From Quillaja saponaria (taxonomy: Eukaryota > Streptophyta > Magnoliopsida > Fabales > Quillajaceae), in the NCBI GenBank assembly GCA_029379385.1, contig CM055618.1, positions 4,474,134 through 4,538,133 on the forward strand: DNA of 64,000 nt, given 5' to 3'. Both the position numbers and the translations under genes were made by a program. Below are positions 1 through 11,250 of the stretch, in pieces. How positions within the stretch are numbered: the first letter of the stretch is position 1; each line of letters begins with the position of its first letter. The notes under the pieces are model-generated. The model did no database searches. It had not been told where the DNA came from and saw only the letters and a program-made list of their open reading frames with translations.

Positions 1-279
1 TCTGCTATCCCTCACCGTCATCCCCATCACAACACCCCTATACCATCTAAGACTTCAAACTAACTAGAGATTGGTGCTGCTAGTATTAAAACCCCCAAAC
101 CAAACTGTAATTCTGGCAATCAACATATTTCATACCAAAATCAACTATAAGAACTTATTCAACTAGCAAATAGAGTATAGGAACTAAGCTACTAACATAA
201 GAATGGTGAGGGAACCATCTAACTACCTTCCACAAGTTCAATCGGCCAAGCAAAGGTTGGAGAATCCACATGATCGACA

Positions 280-600
280 ACTAAGTGAATGAATTCAAAT
301 GTGTGTTATATCATTCAAGGCTAACCTAGATTCCCTTTGTCAAGGTACCTCTAAATTACCAAATCAATCTAATTGATGATCAAACAATTAGAAGCAATGA
401 ACATAGACTAACATAAATATCATAAGTATCAACCCTAAGCAAACCATAGATAAAATTAAGTCAAGCTACATCTGAGTTCTGTTATAATCCTAGAAAAAGG
501 ATTTAGTTCATGCTACTGAATGTAAACATGACTACAACTAAACAAATCATCAAGAATATACAAAGAAACTAAAAGGAAGGAAGGAATAAGAGAGTACATT
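280..600 (-). repeat. Athila/Tat-like LTR fragment, minus orientation
   Basis: This stretch resembles, in the same orientation, the segment at 56050-56290 (shared phrases around 'cctagattccctttgtcaag' and the following 'aaatcaatct'). That segment reads as the reverse complement of the plus-strand LTRs near 10 kb and 55 kb. It lies on the 3' side of the minus-strand pol fragment that follows, as expected for LTR sequence of the same broken element. Bases 1-279 have no recognisable content. Confidence 0.5.
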
Positions 601-734
601 ACAAAGACTAACATACATCCTTCTAAAAGTGAAGGTGCTAAAAGGACAAGTAAAAGTGGTCTTTTCTTAGTCCATCGGGGCTATAGTTATTTGGTTATAC
701 CTAGAATAACTATCTAAAAAGAAGTAAAATTCTT

Positions 735-2060
735 TACTCGCCAACCAATTAAGAATTTGATCAATAGAAGGAAGGAAAGTGGTTTTTCCTTGTGGCCTTG
801 TTGAGCTTGTGGTAGTCCATGCATACACACCATCTGATCATGGTCCTTGTAAGAATAAGTTCATTCTTGGAGTTGGCCACAACTGTTATCCCTCCTTTCT
901 TTGGTATGCACTAAATTGGACTTACTCATGAGCTATCCGAGATGGGGTATATGATGCCTGCATATAGCAACTTTATAACTTCCTTCTTGATGACTACCTC
1001 TTTCATGCTTGGATTGAGCCACCTTTAATGGTCAATGGTGGCTTTTTAACTATCTTCCATCAAAATTTTATGAATGCAAAACAAAAGGTTTATGCCTTTG
1101 ATGCCAGCAATGGTCCATCCTAGTGCCTTCTTGTGTTCTCTTAGTATATGAAGGAGTGCCTTCTTTTCAATAGAGGGCTTAGAAGCTGAAGGTGTAGACG
1201 TAAGAATGCCTAGAGATTCAAACTTGAGGTTTGATCTTGCTATGAATGGTGAAATTTTTAATAATTTCATGCACTCAATAAAATCATCATCTTCACAATT
1301 AGTACTAGAAATTATAGATGCTTCAAGAGTCAATAGATAATTATCTAAAAATACATCTTGAGTTACATCAATAGAAAAACATTTGTCATGGTCGAGATTT
1401 CATAGCTTTAAACACATTAAATGTTACCTCTTAGCCTTGAACCCTCATGGCAAGCTCACCTTTTTGCACATCAATTAGGGTTCTACTTGTAGCTAAGAAA
1501 GGTCCTCCAAGAATGAGAGGGATTTACCTATCTTCTTCCTCCATGTCAAGCATAATAAAATCATCAGGAAAAATAAATTTATTAACTTTTACTAGCATAT
1601 CCTCCACTATTCCCCTTGGATAAGTTAGAGACCTTTCAGCTAGTTGCAATGTAACTGAAGCAGGCTTAACTTCCCCCAAACCTAATTTTCGGTATACAAA
1701 CAAAGGCATTAAATTAATACTAGCTCCTAGATCACATAAAGCCTTACCAAAAAATTGAGTACTAATAGTGCAAGGGATAGTAAAACTACCTAGATTCTTT
1801 AACTTTAGTGGGAGTTTCTTTTGTAGTATAGTACTACATTCTTCAGTTAGAGCAACATTTCATACTCACCTAAACCTTTTCTTCTTAGACAAGATGTCCT
1901 TCATGAACTTGACATAGCTCGGCATTTGTTCTAAGGCTTCAATAAACGGTATGTTGATGTGAAGCTTTTTGAACACTTCTAGGAACTTTTAGAATTGCTT
2001 GTTAAGATTCTTCTTCTGAAATCTTTGAGAAAAGGGTAATGGAGGAGTAGGGATAGTAGA
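735..2060 (-). pseudogene. Ty3/gypsy (Athila/Tat-like) protease-RT fragment
   Basis: Read on the minus strand, this stretch runs from the end of gag through the retropepsin region into the start of reverse transcriptase. The protease region (about 1400-1710) contains VTLQLAERSLTYPRGIVED followed by a DDFIMLDME stretch, typical of Athila/Tat polyproteins. Near 760-960 are broken pieces of the RT N-terminus (a PKKGG motif and a tyrosine-lysine-leucine-asparagine block). Stops and frameshifts interrupt it throughout, and the RT core, RNase H and integrase are missing. It points the opposite way to the related gag-protease element at 5-7 kb, so it comes from a different insertion or an inversion. 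It would have encoded the enzymes for replication of the retrotransposon in cytoplasmic particles; it is dead now. Confidence 0.8.
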
Positions 2061-2977
2061 TTCATTGGGTTGAACTTTTTCCTTTTTTTTTTCAATTGAA
2101 GTGTCTACTTCAATTGGTTTGTGCACAACTTCAGTTTGTTTATTCGGATCCTCTTCTGTTTTACCACTTCTAAGGGTGATGGCCTTGCATTACTCTTTGT
2201 CCTTCTTTGGATTAGGCTCAATGTCACTAGGAAGGGAACCTTGAGGCCTATTAGTTTAAGGCATTGTCCAACTGGCCAATTTGTGTCTCAAGTATCTAGG
2301 GCACTGCAATGCCTAAAGGCTGGCACCCCAAAGCCCCCAGTACCCCAGCAAGCCAATTTTGCCCGTTTTGACCCCTTTCAACTTCTTTTCAAGCTTGGAC
2401 ACTTTATATACAATGTGGAGAAGGAATATGTTCTTTCTAACTTGCCTAAATTCTAGGGAGTATTTCTATCCTTATTCATTTTGAATATTTTTAAAATTGA
2501 AGACAATGTTTGTCTTAAGTTTGGGGGGTATTGGGTTGTTTTTTTTTGATGTTTGATGCTTGTAATTTTTCATAGGTTGTTTAGCTAGCCAATATGTTAT
2601 TATTCTTTTATGATGAAATCACTCATCCTATGATAGTATGTTAGTTTTCACATGCTCTTGACATTTATGTTAAAATTTTAAGTTAGTAGCATTGTAGGAT
2701 GTGATTTCCAACACTTTTAGGCACTTTGATCTTTTTCTTGGGATTGTATTGCTTATTTAGAGACTTTTTATAGGGAGTTCATATTTAGTTAGGAACCTTA
2801 TAAATGTGTTTAATTCTCTTTTTAGGTGAAATCCTAGACAAAAGTTAAGTTAGGAACATGATTTAGGCCATCTTTGGACCATTTGAGCTTTTCATGCCAA
2901 CCTTTATATTGTTTGTATCCCTAGTTTACTGCATTGAGCTTAATTTGACAATTTCCATATTAATTTTTCCCTTAAAC

Positions 2978-3216
2978 CAAAAATAAAAATTTGTATCAAA
3001 TTAGAACTGGTAACTAATCCCAACATTGAGGTATTGAAAAAACTCATATAAGCAAAAAATCTCAAATATCCTTGATCATGAGACATATAATTGTCACTAT
3101 AAATAAGAACCAGAATTCCAACAGTAGTGATTAATATTAACATAATAGAAGTAAGTGAATGGATCAAGTGGCCAAACTCTAAAGAAAGATCATTATTGAT
3201 AGTCCAAGACCATACG
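2978..3216 (-). pseudogene. ndhF: Plastid ndhF fragment (NUPT)
   Basis: The minus strand reads without interruption as a piece of the plastid NADH dehydrogenase-like subunit 5: it contains [20 protein letters not shown], then [20 protein letters not shown] and TSSNLIQI. In plastids ndhF is a membrane subunit of the thylakoid NDH complex that carries cyclic electron flow. Here only about 80 codons remain, with no start or end, embedded in a retrotransposon repeat. The sister repeat at 8.5 kb has about 45 bp of ordinary LTR sequence in its place, so plastid DNA replaced LTR sequence after the two repeats formed. The reading frame is still open, which suggests a fairly recent transfer. It is not functional. 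Confidence 0.9.
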
Positions 3217-3329
3217 TATTAAGCATATTGATCATTCTAGAAAGATTATGGAGTTGTATGATGGAAAAAAAGGGAGTTAATTTGTGTTCCATGTTCTCCT
3301 CGTTCTTCATAATATAATGAAATAAGCTT

Positions 3330-3345
3330 GGGGGGGGGGGGGGGG
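3330..3345 (+). repeat. Poly-G run (16 bases)
   Basis: An uninterrupted run of sixteen G on the plus strand inside terminal repeat 1. The matching position in terminal repeat 2 (about 8650) has no such run, so this is a local slippage expansion. Its length is also prone to sequencing error. Confidence 0.85.
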
Positions 3346-3855
3346 TGTACCATGGAGTTGTTAAGAAGGGAATGTGTGCTTCAAGTAAAGGAAGTACTTT
3401 GTGCTTTTTGTTATAGCAGTGAGGGCAATGTTAATTTTAAGTTTATGGGTATGGGAATTCTTTTGAATTATGATCAAAATTCCTTCAAATTGTGAAAAAA
3501 AAGGGAGGAGTGAAGAAAAAAAGAAGTGTCAATTTATGGGAGATAAAAGAAAAGTGGAAGCCAAGTATGGGTGTATTACTTGGAATGTAAAGGGAGTTCC
3601 AACAAGGTCCTAGAATGAATAATGTGCCTAGGGTGATTTTGGGCCTTGTAACTTATTTTTATCATACCATTAGTGGAGAGAGAGTTAAAAAGCACAGGTT
3701 TGAATGCTAAATGTGATTTTACCTGGCCATAAACTTTTCTAGATTGCATGCATTCCTTTGTTAAAAGATAATGAACACACACCTATTGGAAATCCATTTG
3801 AATTTGATACTTGCTTTTAAATTGAATCATGAATTTGAGTGATTCTTATCACAGG

Positions 3856-4002
3856 TTGTCATCAGAAAAGCTAATAACTCCTATCAAGAGACGAGGTTTT
3901 TTAGAATATCATTTTTGTCTAGCTGAACTTGACCCCCAAGGCGAAATCTCCCGTGATTTTGTAAATGATTCCAATGAGCTCCTGTTCTTCCATGGCAGAT
4001 AA
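3856..4002 (+). other. Captured coding-like patch, unknown origin
   Basis: About 48 codons are open in one plus-strand frame up to a TAA at 4000-4002 and include GFLEYHFCLAELDPQGEI. The composition is protein-like and more balanced than the AT-rich surroundings. The block begins just after 'ttatcacag', which looks like a splice-acceptor end. The sister repeat near 9.17-9.31 kb and the related LTR at 53.3-53.5 kb share a different sequence at this place, so the patch is foreign to the LTR. It could be an exon captured during break repair. I do not recognise the protein family. Confidence 0.4.
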
Positions 4003-5149
4003 CTCTTGAAAATAGAGTTATTTTAAATTCATTTACTCATATTAATTTAGCTTTGTTCCAGAGTTTTAATTGGTTTTGCTTAGTTTTAGTCAAATCCTAG
4101 TTAAATTTAGTCTTATCATATTAGGATGTTGATTCTTAGTTGTTTTAGGATTAGGATTTAGGTGTTTTATAGGAGTTCTAACTTGTATTAACTTAGTTTT
4201 TTTGTTTTGAAATACAAGAAGGAGTCCCATTGGAAGTCTAATTTGGGTTCTAAATGCACAATTTAAGGGAGGCTAATAATTCCCATAGGAGACAAGCACC
4301 CTAGGGCTAGAAAGTTGTAGCCATGGCGCCAAAAAACTGACGTCGCAATGCCTAAACCACTGCCAAGTTGTCCAGGAAGCTTAGGTAGTGGTGCCAGTGC
4401 GATTTCAAATCTAAATTGAAGTAAAATTGAGGGTTTTTAAGCCCCTATAAAAGAGGGACTACTTTTAGGACTTAGAGATAATTGGAAACACAAGTTAGCT
4501 ATGCTTTTCTAGAGTATGACAGCTTATCAAAGGTGCAAGGAAGCAAGAGGAGCAAGGATCGTAGGAGCTTGAAGACTGACAACCGTCATAGCTTTCTCTA
4601 TACACTAAGTAGCATGGAGTAGTTTTCTTTCTAGAATTGCAACTAGAACTCAACACACATTGTTCAATTGATTTGTGTATTCATAGGATCTTAATGAGTT
4701 TTGCTTAACTTAATTCACATAGGAATATAGTGAATTTGTTAAGTGGGATATTATTATAAGACATAGGAATATGCTTATAATTGTTTAAGAGCCCTAGGTT
4801 AATAATTCTTTTCCATAACTAAGCAAGACAAGATAATAATAATTCAAGCGAAGTGTTAACGGAAGTTGTAGTTCTAGGTTTATCTCCAGTTTATTCTTGT
4901 GTTAATTTGCTGTTTGTATAAATTAGTTCATAATCTACCCAAATTTCAATTGTTTGAATAAAGTTGGAATTGCTAATTTTAATACTTAGCATAATATTTG
5001 AAAACTCCTAGTGGGAATGATACTCACTTTACATTACTTGAGAATGATATGTACACTTGCGTAGGAAAAATCTGTGTCAAGTTTTTGTTAATATTACCAA
5101 CCAATTCTAGTTTTAAATCAATAACTTTTATTTTTTTCAGGTACTCTTG

Positions 5150-6124
5150 ATCGTGCATGCAAAGAACTCGTAACTTGGAGCTTATTCTATTGGATCCCTT
5201 ATCAATAAGATATATAGAAAACTTCGAAGGAGAAGCAACAAGCATAAAGCCAAATTCCAGCAATGGCTAATGATTAAGAACCCAAGTTCTTGTGGGACTT
5301 TGTAATTCCTCATCCACACTCCACTTAAGCATACAAAGGCCAGCAATCCAAGCCAATGATTTTGAAATCAAGTGCAACTAAATAAATCCAAATGATTCAG
5401 TAGATGGTGCAATTTTCTGAATTTCCAAATGATGATCCGAACTCCCACCATATAAGCTTCTTGGAGCTTTGTGACACTTTCAAAATCATTGGAGTTTTGG
5501 ATGATGCGTTAAGGTGTTGAGCCTCTGTCCTTTCTCACTTCGAGAAATGGAAAAAGCTAGCTGCTTGTACTCCCCTACTACTTTATTACAATGTGAGAAG
5601 AATTGGCCCAACAATTTTTAGCCAAATTCTTTCCACCAGCCAAAACAGCCAAGTTACAGAATGAAATCACTTCTTTCATGCAACTTGTGTCAGAATCTCT
5701 TTATGAAGTGTGGGAAAGATTAAAGGAGTTGCTTAGAAGATGCCCCTACCATTCCTTACAAAAGTGGCTGCAAGTCCAAACCTTCTATAGCAGTTTGTTG
5801 ATCAAAACAAGGATGATAATTGATGTAGCAGCTGGTGGAATGGGGAAGATCCTTGATGAAGCATTTGAATTAATTGAGGAGATGGCTGTCAATAATTATC
5901 AATGGCCTTCCAAAACACTGTCGACTCAAAAAGTTGCTAGAGTTCATGAGTTGGATGCCATTAGTGTGTTAACTACACAAATAAAAAGAAGCCAAGCTAT
6001 AGCTTATGAGATGTATGGGGATTCATTTGCAAGAGAGTTGTGCCCAAACAACCATGATGCTGCAAAGCACTTAAGCAATTACAATAGGCAGCAAGGTAAT
6101 CTTACTCCAACACCTATAATCTAG
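5150..6124 (+). pseudogene. Ty3/gypsy (Athila/Tat-like) gag remnant
   Basis: Gag forms the virus-like particle of the retrotransposon. Recognisable pieces start near 5150 and become continuous from 5603 to 6124 (173 codons): QQFLAKFFPPAKTAKL, then the ERLKELLRRCP box and an LQVQTFYSSL helix, all characteristic of the retrotrans_gag domain of Athila/Tat elements. The part before 5600 is broken by several stops. It follows the 3' end of terminal repeat 1 at 5079, with the primer site missing, and lies upstream of a protease-like segment at 6.6-7.2 kb in the same orientation. No zinc knuckle is visible after it. Confidence 0.85.
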
Positions 6125-6601
6125 AGTAGTGAAACCACCCAAAATTTTCTTGGAGTAATCAAGGGCAATCCAATAAAGCAAAGATCCAATGAAGTAAAGC
6201 TCACTTATCCAATTGGTGTTTAGTCACAAACACAAATTCCTACAATTTAAAAGAAGCCATCTATAAAAGAATTATTTGTGCAATACATATCCAAGATGAA
6301 TTCCATAATCCAAAGCCAAGTGGCATCACTTCGGAACCTTGAGAATCAAATAGGCTAGCTGGCCAATGCCATTACAAGCCATCCTCAAGTTGCTCTACCT
6401 AGTGATACTGTACCAAATCCAAGAGAAGGGAATCCTAATATGGAGGATTGTAAAAAAATGTAAAAGAACCTCCTAAGCAAGATGAGGAGGTAATTGTGAG
6501 TAGTAAAAAGGAGGTTCAAGCTCCCAATGAAAATTCTTCTACATACCACCTCTACCTTTCCCTCAACGCCTTCGAAAGCCAATTAGAAATTTTACAAATT
6601 T
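6125..6601 (+). other. Degenerate gag-protease linker
   Basis: Between the gag remnant and the protease-side segment the plus strand keeps short coding-like pieces (glutamine- and asparagine-rich, then lysine- and glutamate-rich) with several stops. This fits the variable spacer of an Athila/Tat polyprotein. No other feature is seen. Confidence 0.5.
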
Positions 6602-7200
6602 GTGGAGGCGTTTAAGAAGGTGCACATCAACATTCCTTTTATAGAAGATTTTGAACAAATGCCTACATATGTCAAGTTTATAAAGGATATCTTATCTAAG
6701 AAGTGTAAAATAGAGGACCACGAAATAGTTGCTTTAACCGAAGAGTGTAGTGCTATCCTCCAAAATAAACTACCACCAAAGCTTAAAGATCCAGGTAGTT
6801 TCAACATACCAATTTCTTTTGGCAAGTCCTTTAGTGGTAGAGCTTTATGTAAAGAGCAAGCAACAACTTGAAGGTTGGATTTAAAAAGGGAAGAACAAAC
6901 CAACAAAGGTGACCTTGCAACTAGCAGATTGGTCACAAGCTTATCCAATGGGAATCATTAAAGATGTCCTAATCAAAGTGGATAAGTTAATACTACCAGC
7001 TGACTTCCTAATTCTTGACATAAAGGAAGATAAGGAAATCTCCATTATTTTCAGGAGACCATTCTTATCCACTAGGAGAACTCTTATTTATGTGCAAAAA
7101 GGAGAACTTATTGAGAGTTCAAGACCAAGAAATGATGTTTGACATTGTCAAGGCTATGATGCCTCCTTCTGGAACCGATGAATGTTATGCAATTGAAGTT
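6602..7200 (+). pseudogene. Ty3/gypsy retropepsin region remnant
   Basis: Two open pieces, 6602-6871 and 6909-7142 in different frames, match the gag-end plus protease region of Athila/Tat elements. The first has FKKVHINIPFIEDFEQMPTY and a CSAILQNKLPPKLKDPGSF block; the second has VTLQLADWSQAYPMG and a PADFLILD stretch. The same order is seen on the minus strand at 1.4-2.0 kb. The protease would cut the polyprotein during particle maturation. The catalytic Asp-Ser/Thr-Gly lies in the stretch lost around the frameshift at 6870-6908 and I cannot find it. No RT, RNase H or integrase follows before the 3' repeat. Confidence 0.8.
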
Positions 7201-8050
7201 GTGCATGAAGTATTAAAATGAAGGAGTTCAAGAAAAGATTACTCCTCTAGACACACCTTTACCTTTAAAGAACTCTTCAATTCCTAGGCCACCACCCTTG
7301 AAGACTACAAGCTCAATAAGAAAGAAAGCTATCAAGTGGTGGGATCAAATAATAAGGAAGCTAGAGCTCTTGAAGGAGATTCCCAAAGGAGATCATGCCA
7401 TGGTCAATACACACTCATAGCAAAAATACAAGAGGAATTGGAAGAGATTTATGAATTTTGAAGAAAATAATTGTCCTAAAACTTCCATGGCTTGGGAGGA
7501 CAAGGCTAACCATTCAAAAGTCAAGCTAACGACTATAAATTCGCTATAGTTGGAAGACAACCTAAGATCTTTAACTTTGCATCTTAGTTTTTGATTTGTT
7601 AGAATGTTTTTAAATAAGTTTTCATGTTTTTACTATAGGTACAAGAGTCAAGCATCAAAATACAATTAACATGGCGAAAGGGAGTAAAAAAAAATAGTAT
7701 GTGGGGCACTCCAATGCTAAGAAAGCAACACCATAGCGCAAAAAAATTGAACCAGGAAAAGAGGATGGTGCTTAGGCGCTAAAAGGATAATTTCAACTCG
7801 TGTTTAGGGCACCACAACACCCAAAGGCTGGTGCCCAAAATCTGGCACCCTAGAGCCCCCAATACCCCAACATGCCCATTTTTCCTGTTTTGACCCCTTT
7901 CAACTTCCTTTCAAGCTTGGATGCTTTTAAATACAATGTGGAGAAGGAATATGTTCTTTCTAACTTGCCTAAATTCTAGGGAGTATTTCTATCCTTATTC
8001 ATTTTGAATATTTTTAAAATTGAAGACAATGTTCATCATAAGTTTGGGGG
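7201..8050 (+). other. 3' internal region, non-coding, no RT or integrase
   Basis: After the protease remnant the sequence keeps a short lysine-rich coding-like stretch to about 7560 and then becomes non-coding up to the purine-rich tract 'aagtttggggg' at 8040-8050, which abuts terminal repeat 2. Its last 250 bp match 2280-2528. It carries G+C-rich words such as 'caccctagagcccccaatac'. There is no room for, and no trace of, RT, RNase H or integrase. Confidence 0.6.
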
Positions 8051-11001
8051 TGTTGGGTTGTTTTGTTTTGATGTTTGATGCTTGTAATTTTTTTTAGGTT
8101 GTTTAGCTAGCCCAGATGTTATTATTCTTTTATGATGAAATCACTCATCCTATGATAATATGTTAGTTTTCACATGCTCTTGACATTCATGTTAAAATTT
8201 TATGTTAGTAGCATTGTAGGATGTGATTTCCAAAACTTTTATGCACTTTAATCTTTTTATTGTGATTGTGTTGCTTATTTAGAGACTTTTTACAGGGAGT
8301 TCATATTTAGTTAAGAACCTTATAAATATGTTTAATTCACTCTTTAGGTGAAATCCTAGAAAAAAGCTAAGTTGGGGACATGATTCAGGCCATCTTTGGA
8401 CTATTTGAGCTTTTCATGCCATCCTTAATATATTGTATCCCTAGTTTACTGCATTGAGCTTAATTTGACCTTTTCTTGTTCAACCACATTAATTTTTCCC
8501 TTAACCCTTTTTAATTTCCTTTGGCACCCTTCACTTTTAAGCATATTGATCTTTCTAGGAAGATTACGGAGTTATATGATGGGAAAAAAGGGAGCTAATT
8601 TTTGTTCCATGTTCACCTCATTCTTCATAATAGAATGAAAGAAGTTTGAGGATGTGCCATAGAGTTGTTAAGAAGGGAATGTGTGCTTCAAGTATAAAGA
8701 ACTTAACCTTGTGCCTTTTTTTATAACAGTGAGGGCAATGTTAATTTTAAGTTTAGGGGGGTATGGGAATTCTTTTGAATTATGATCAAAATTCCTTCAA
8801 ATTGTGAAAAAAAAGGGAGGAGTGAAGAAAAAAAAAGTGTGAGTTTATGGGAGATAAAAGAAAAGTGGAAGCCAAGTATGGGTGTATTACTTGTAATGTG
8901 AAGGGAGTTCCAACAAGGTCCTAGAATGAATAATGTGCCTAGGGTGATTTTGAGCCTTATAACTTCTTTTTATCGTACCATTAGTGGAGAGAGAGTTGAA
9001 AAGCGCAGTTATAGATTTGAATGCTAAATGTAATTTTACCTGGCCATAAACTTATCTGGATTGCATGCATTCCTTTGTTAAAAGATAATGAACACACACA
9101 CACCTATTGGAAATCCATTTGAATTTGATACTTGCTTTTAAATTGAATCATGAATTTGAGTGATTCTTATGATAGACATTTAGTTAAGTTCGTGTGAAAC
9201 TTTTGAGAGCATGTTATGATTTTGTTATACTAGTGTGATGCATTTTTGGCTATTAGTTTTTGTTGGTGTTTTTAGTTTTCTTTTGCTTGCAGACTAGCAA
9301 AAATTTAAGTTTAGGATTAGGATTTAAGTGATTTATAGGAGTTCTAACTTGTATTAACTTAGTCTTTTTTGTTTTGAAGGTCTAATATAAGAAGGAGTCT
9401 TATTGGAAGTTAAATTTGGGCTTAAAACGCTCAAAACAGGCAAGACAAAGGAGGCTGCCTAGGAGATTGACACCCTAATGCCAAAAAGTTGTAGCCATGG
9501 TGCCAGGAATTCTAGGTGGGCACCGTGACACCAAAAAGCTAGCACTGCAGTGCCCAAGCCACTACTAAATTACCCACTTTCATCTATTTTTGAGGCCACT
9601 GCTCCAAGATGCTTCGCCCTCCATGCCGGTGTAATTCTTAGTCTGAATTGAAGTGAAATTGAAAGTTTTTAAGCCCGTTAAAGAGAGACTACCTTGAGGA
9701 CCTAGAGACAATTAGAAACACAAGATAGCAACTTTTTTTTGGAGTATGAAAGCTTGTCAAAGGTTGGAAGCAAGAGGGACAAGGATCATATGAGCTTGAA
9801 GACTGACAACCTTCATAGCTTTCTCAACTTTTACTCTTTCTTTACTTTTATTATATTCCTTTAATGTTTATTATAATTGAAACCATGTTTACACTAAGTA
9901 GTATGGACTAGTTTCCTTTATAGAATTGCAACTAAAACTCCACATGTAGCTTGATAACATTTTATCTATGGATTGCTTAGGTTTTGGTATATGATTTTTC
10001 TAATTCGTTTTATGCTTAATGTCTTTATTTGATTGACCATCATTTCTATTGAAGTAGGAAACCTAAAGGAACTTGGGAAGGGGAATTTAGATTAAGCCTT
10101 GAATGAATTAGCACTTGTTTGAATTTAGCACATGTTTTTTAGTTTGATTTGTTTATAGGATAGGAATATACCTATATGCCTTGTGTAGCCAATTTAGGTA
10201 TGATCTTAATGAGTTTTGCTTAACTTAATTCACTTAGGAATATAGTGATTTGGTTAAGTGAAATATTATGATAAGACATAGGAATAATATGCTTATAATT
10301 GATTAAGAATCCTAGGTTAATTGCCATAACTAAGCAAGACAAGGTAATAATATTCAAGTGAAGTGCTAATGCAAGTTGTAGTTATGAGTTTATTGGAGTT
10401 TATCCTTGTGTTAATTTGCTTTTAATTTATAATTTGTTCATAATCTTCCCAAAGTTAAGTTGTTAAAATAAAGTTGGAAATGATAATTTTAATACTTAGC
10501 ATAATATTTGAAAACTTCTTGTGAGAACGATACTCTACTTACTCTATATTACTGAGGATGATATGGCACTGCCTACCTATGGTCATGGCAGCTTAACGGC
10601 CAATCTCTGGTAACTGCGCTCGCATACTCGTGTCTAAACTCTACGAGTCTGGCAACACTACATTCTCGGTAGACCACCAGGAGAGCTAACTGCCAAGACA
10701 AGATGTGGCGAGACGTAGGCTTTCTTGGTGGTGGGATCCACACATCTCTACCCTTTCTTTTGCTCATTGTACCCAGTAAAGATAGACCGTATCGCCTTCT
10801 TTTTCCAACTTTGTCCTCCACTAGTCGGGCACAAAGACATAGCAAAGGCACCCAAAGACTCTGAAATGTGAACGAGTCGGCTCTCTCTTGTACAATACAT
10901 GGTATGCCGAGATAAAACCAAGCAAGAGGCAATCTATTGATGACATGGGCTTCAGTCATCATGCATTTGGCCCGGCACTTGAGTAGGTAAAATCTGTGTC
11001 A
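8051..11001 (+). repeat. Terminal repeat 2 of Athila/Tat-like element (LTR)
   Basis: Direct repeat of 2529-5079 with many substitutions and small indels. It starts TGTTGGG after a purine-rich tract and ends 'aaatctgtgtca' at 11001. Without the 409-bp copia fragment inserted at 10571-10979 it is about 2540 bp, nearly equal to repeat 1. It lacks both foreign patches of repeat 1, so it is the better guide to the original sequence. An alternative LTR start lies near 9305-9315. Confidence 0.7.
10571..10979 (-). pseudogene. Ty1/copia integrase C-terminal fragment
   Basis: On the minus strand the block begins with TEAHVINRLPL, the conserved stretch in copia integrases, and in another frame continues with KKAIRSIFTGYNEQKKGWRC and a DPTTKKAY stretch, the end of the copia integrase. 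Frameshifts join the pieces. It is more G+C-rich than its surroundings. It lies inside terminal repeat 2 between two GCACT copies (10566-10570 and 10975-10979) and has no LTR or other copia part. In a copia element this domain joins cDNA to the host chromosome; here it is a stray fragment. Confidence 0.75.
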
Positions 11002-11250
11002 ATTGCCTCTAACCATCTTCTTTCCTCATTTTCTAATTCTCATTACACATTGCAAGGGGCTTCCATCCCTTCCTTCCATTTTTCCTAGTAGTAAATCCTA
11101 TCATCTTGCCGAAGCTCATTCTAGTGAAGTCACCATGTTTGATTAATTCTTCAATCTAGCTTCGGAGGACCCAACATTCATTTGCATTATGAACAAAGCA
11201 ACAATATTTTCACATTTGTAATGGCGGACCTCTAAGCTCTAGTACCAACC
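11002..11250. other. Unassigned spacer after the Athila-like element
   Basis: Sequence between the CA end of terminal repeat 2 and the start of the next LTR-like block. I recognise no gene, repeat or motif in it on either strand. Confidence 0.4.

Larger units (their letters stand above)
2529..5079 (+). repeat. Terminal repeat 1 of Athila/Tat-like element (LTR)
   Basis: This block is directly repeated at 8051-11001. Both copies start after a purine-rich 'aagtttgggg' tract and end in 'aaatctgtgtca', the LTR 3' end that should be followed by the primer-binding site; that site is lost here. The true LTR start is uncertain. Similarity to the second copy begins even earlier, near 2280, and a second purine-rich tract ('aaatttaagttta', about 9305 in copy 2) could be the real LTR boundary, which would make the first part 3' internal sequence. 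The copy has been patched with foreign DNA at 2978-3216 and 3851-4000 that the other copy lacks. A palindrome-like arm pair (near 4000-4023) is shared with the LTR at 56310. Confidence 0.7.

Noticed and set aside
10573..10962. 129-codon minus-strand frame as a host gene
   Set aside because: Its start and, in a neighbouring frame, its continuation match copia integrase motifs; it is a frame-shifted transposon fragment.
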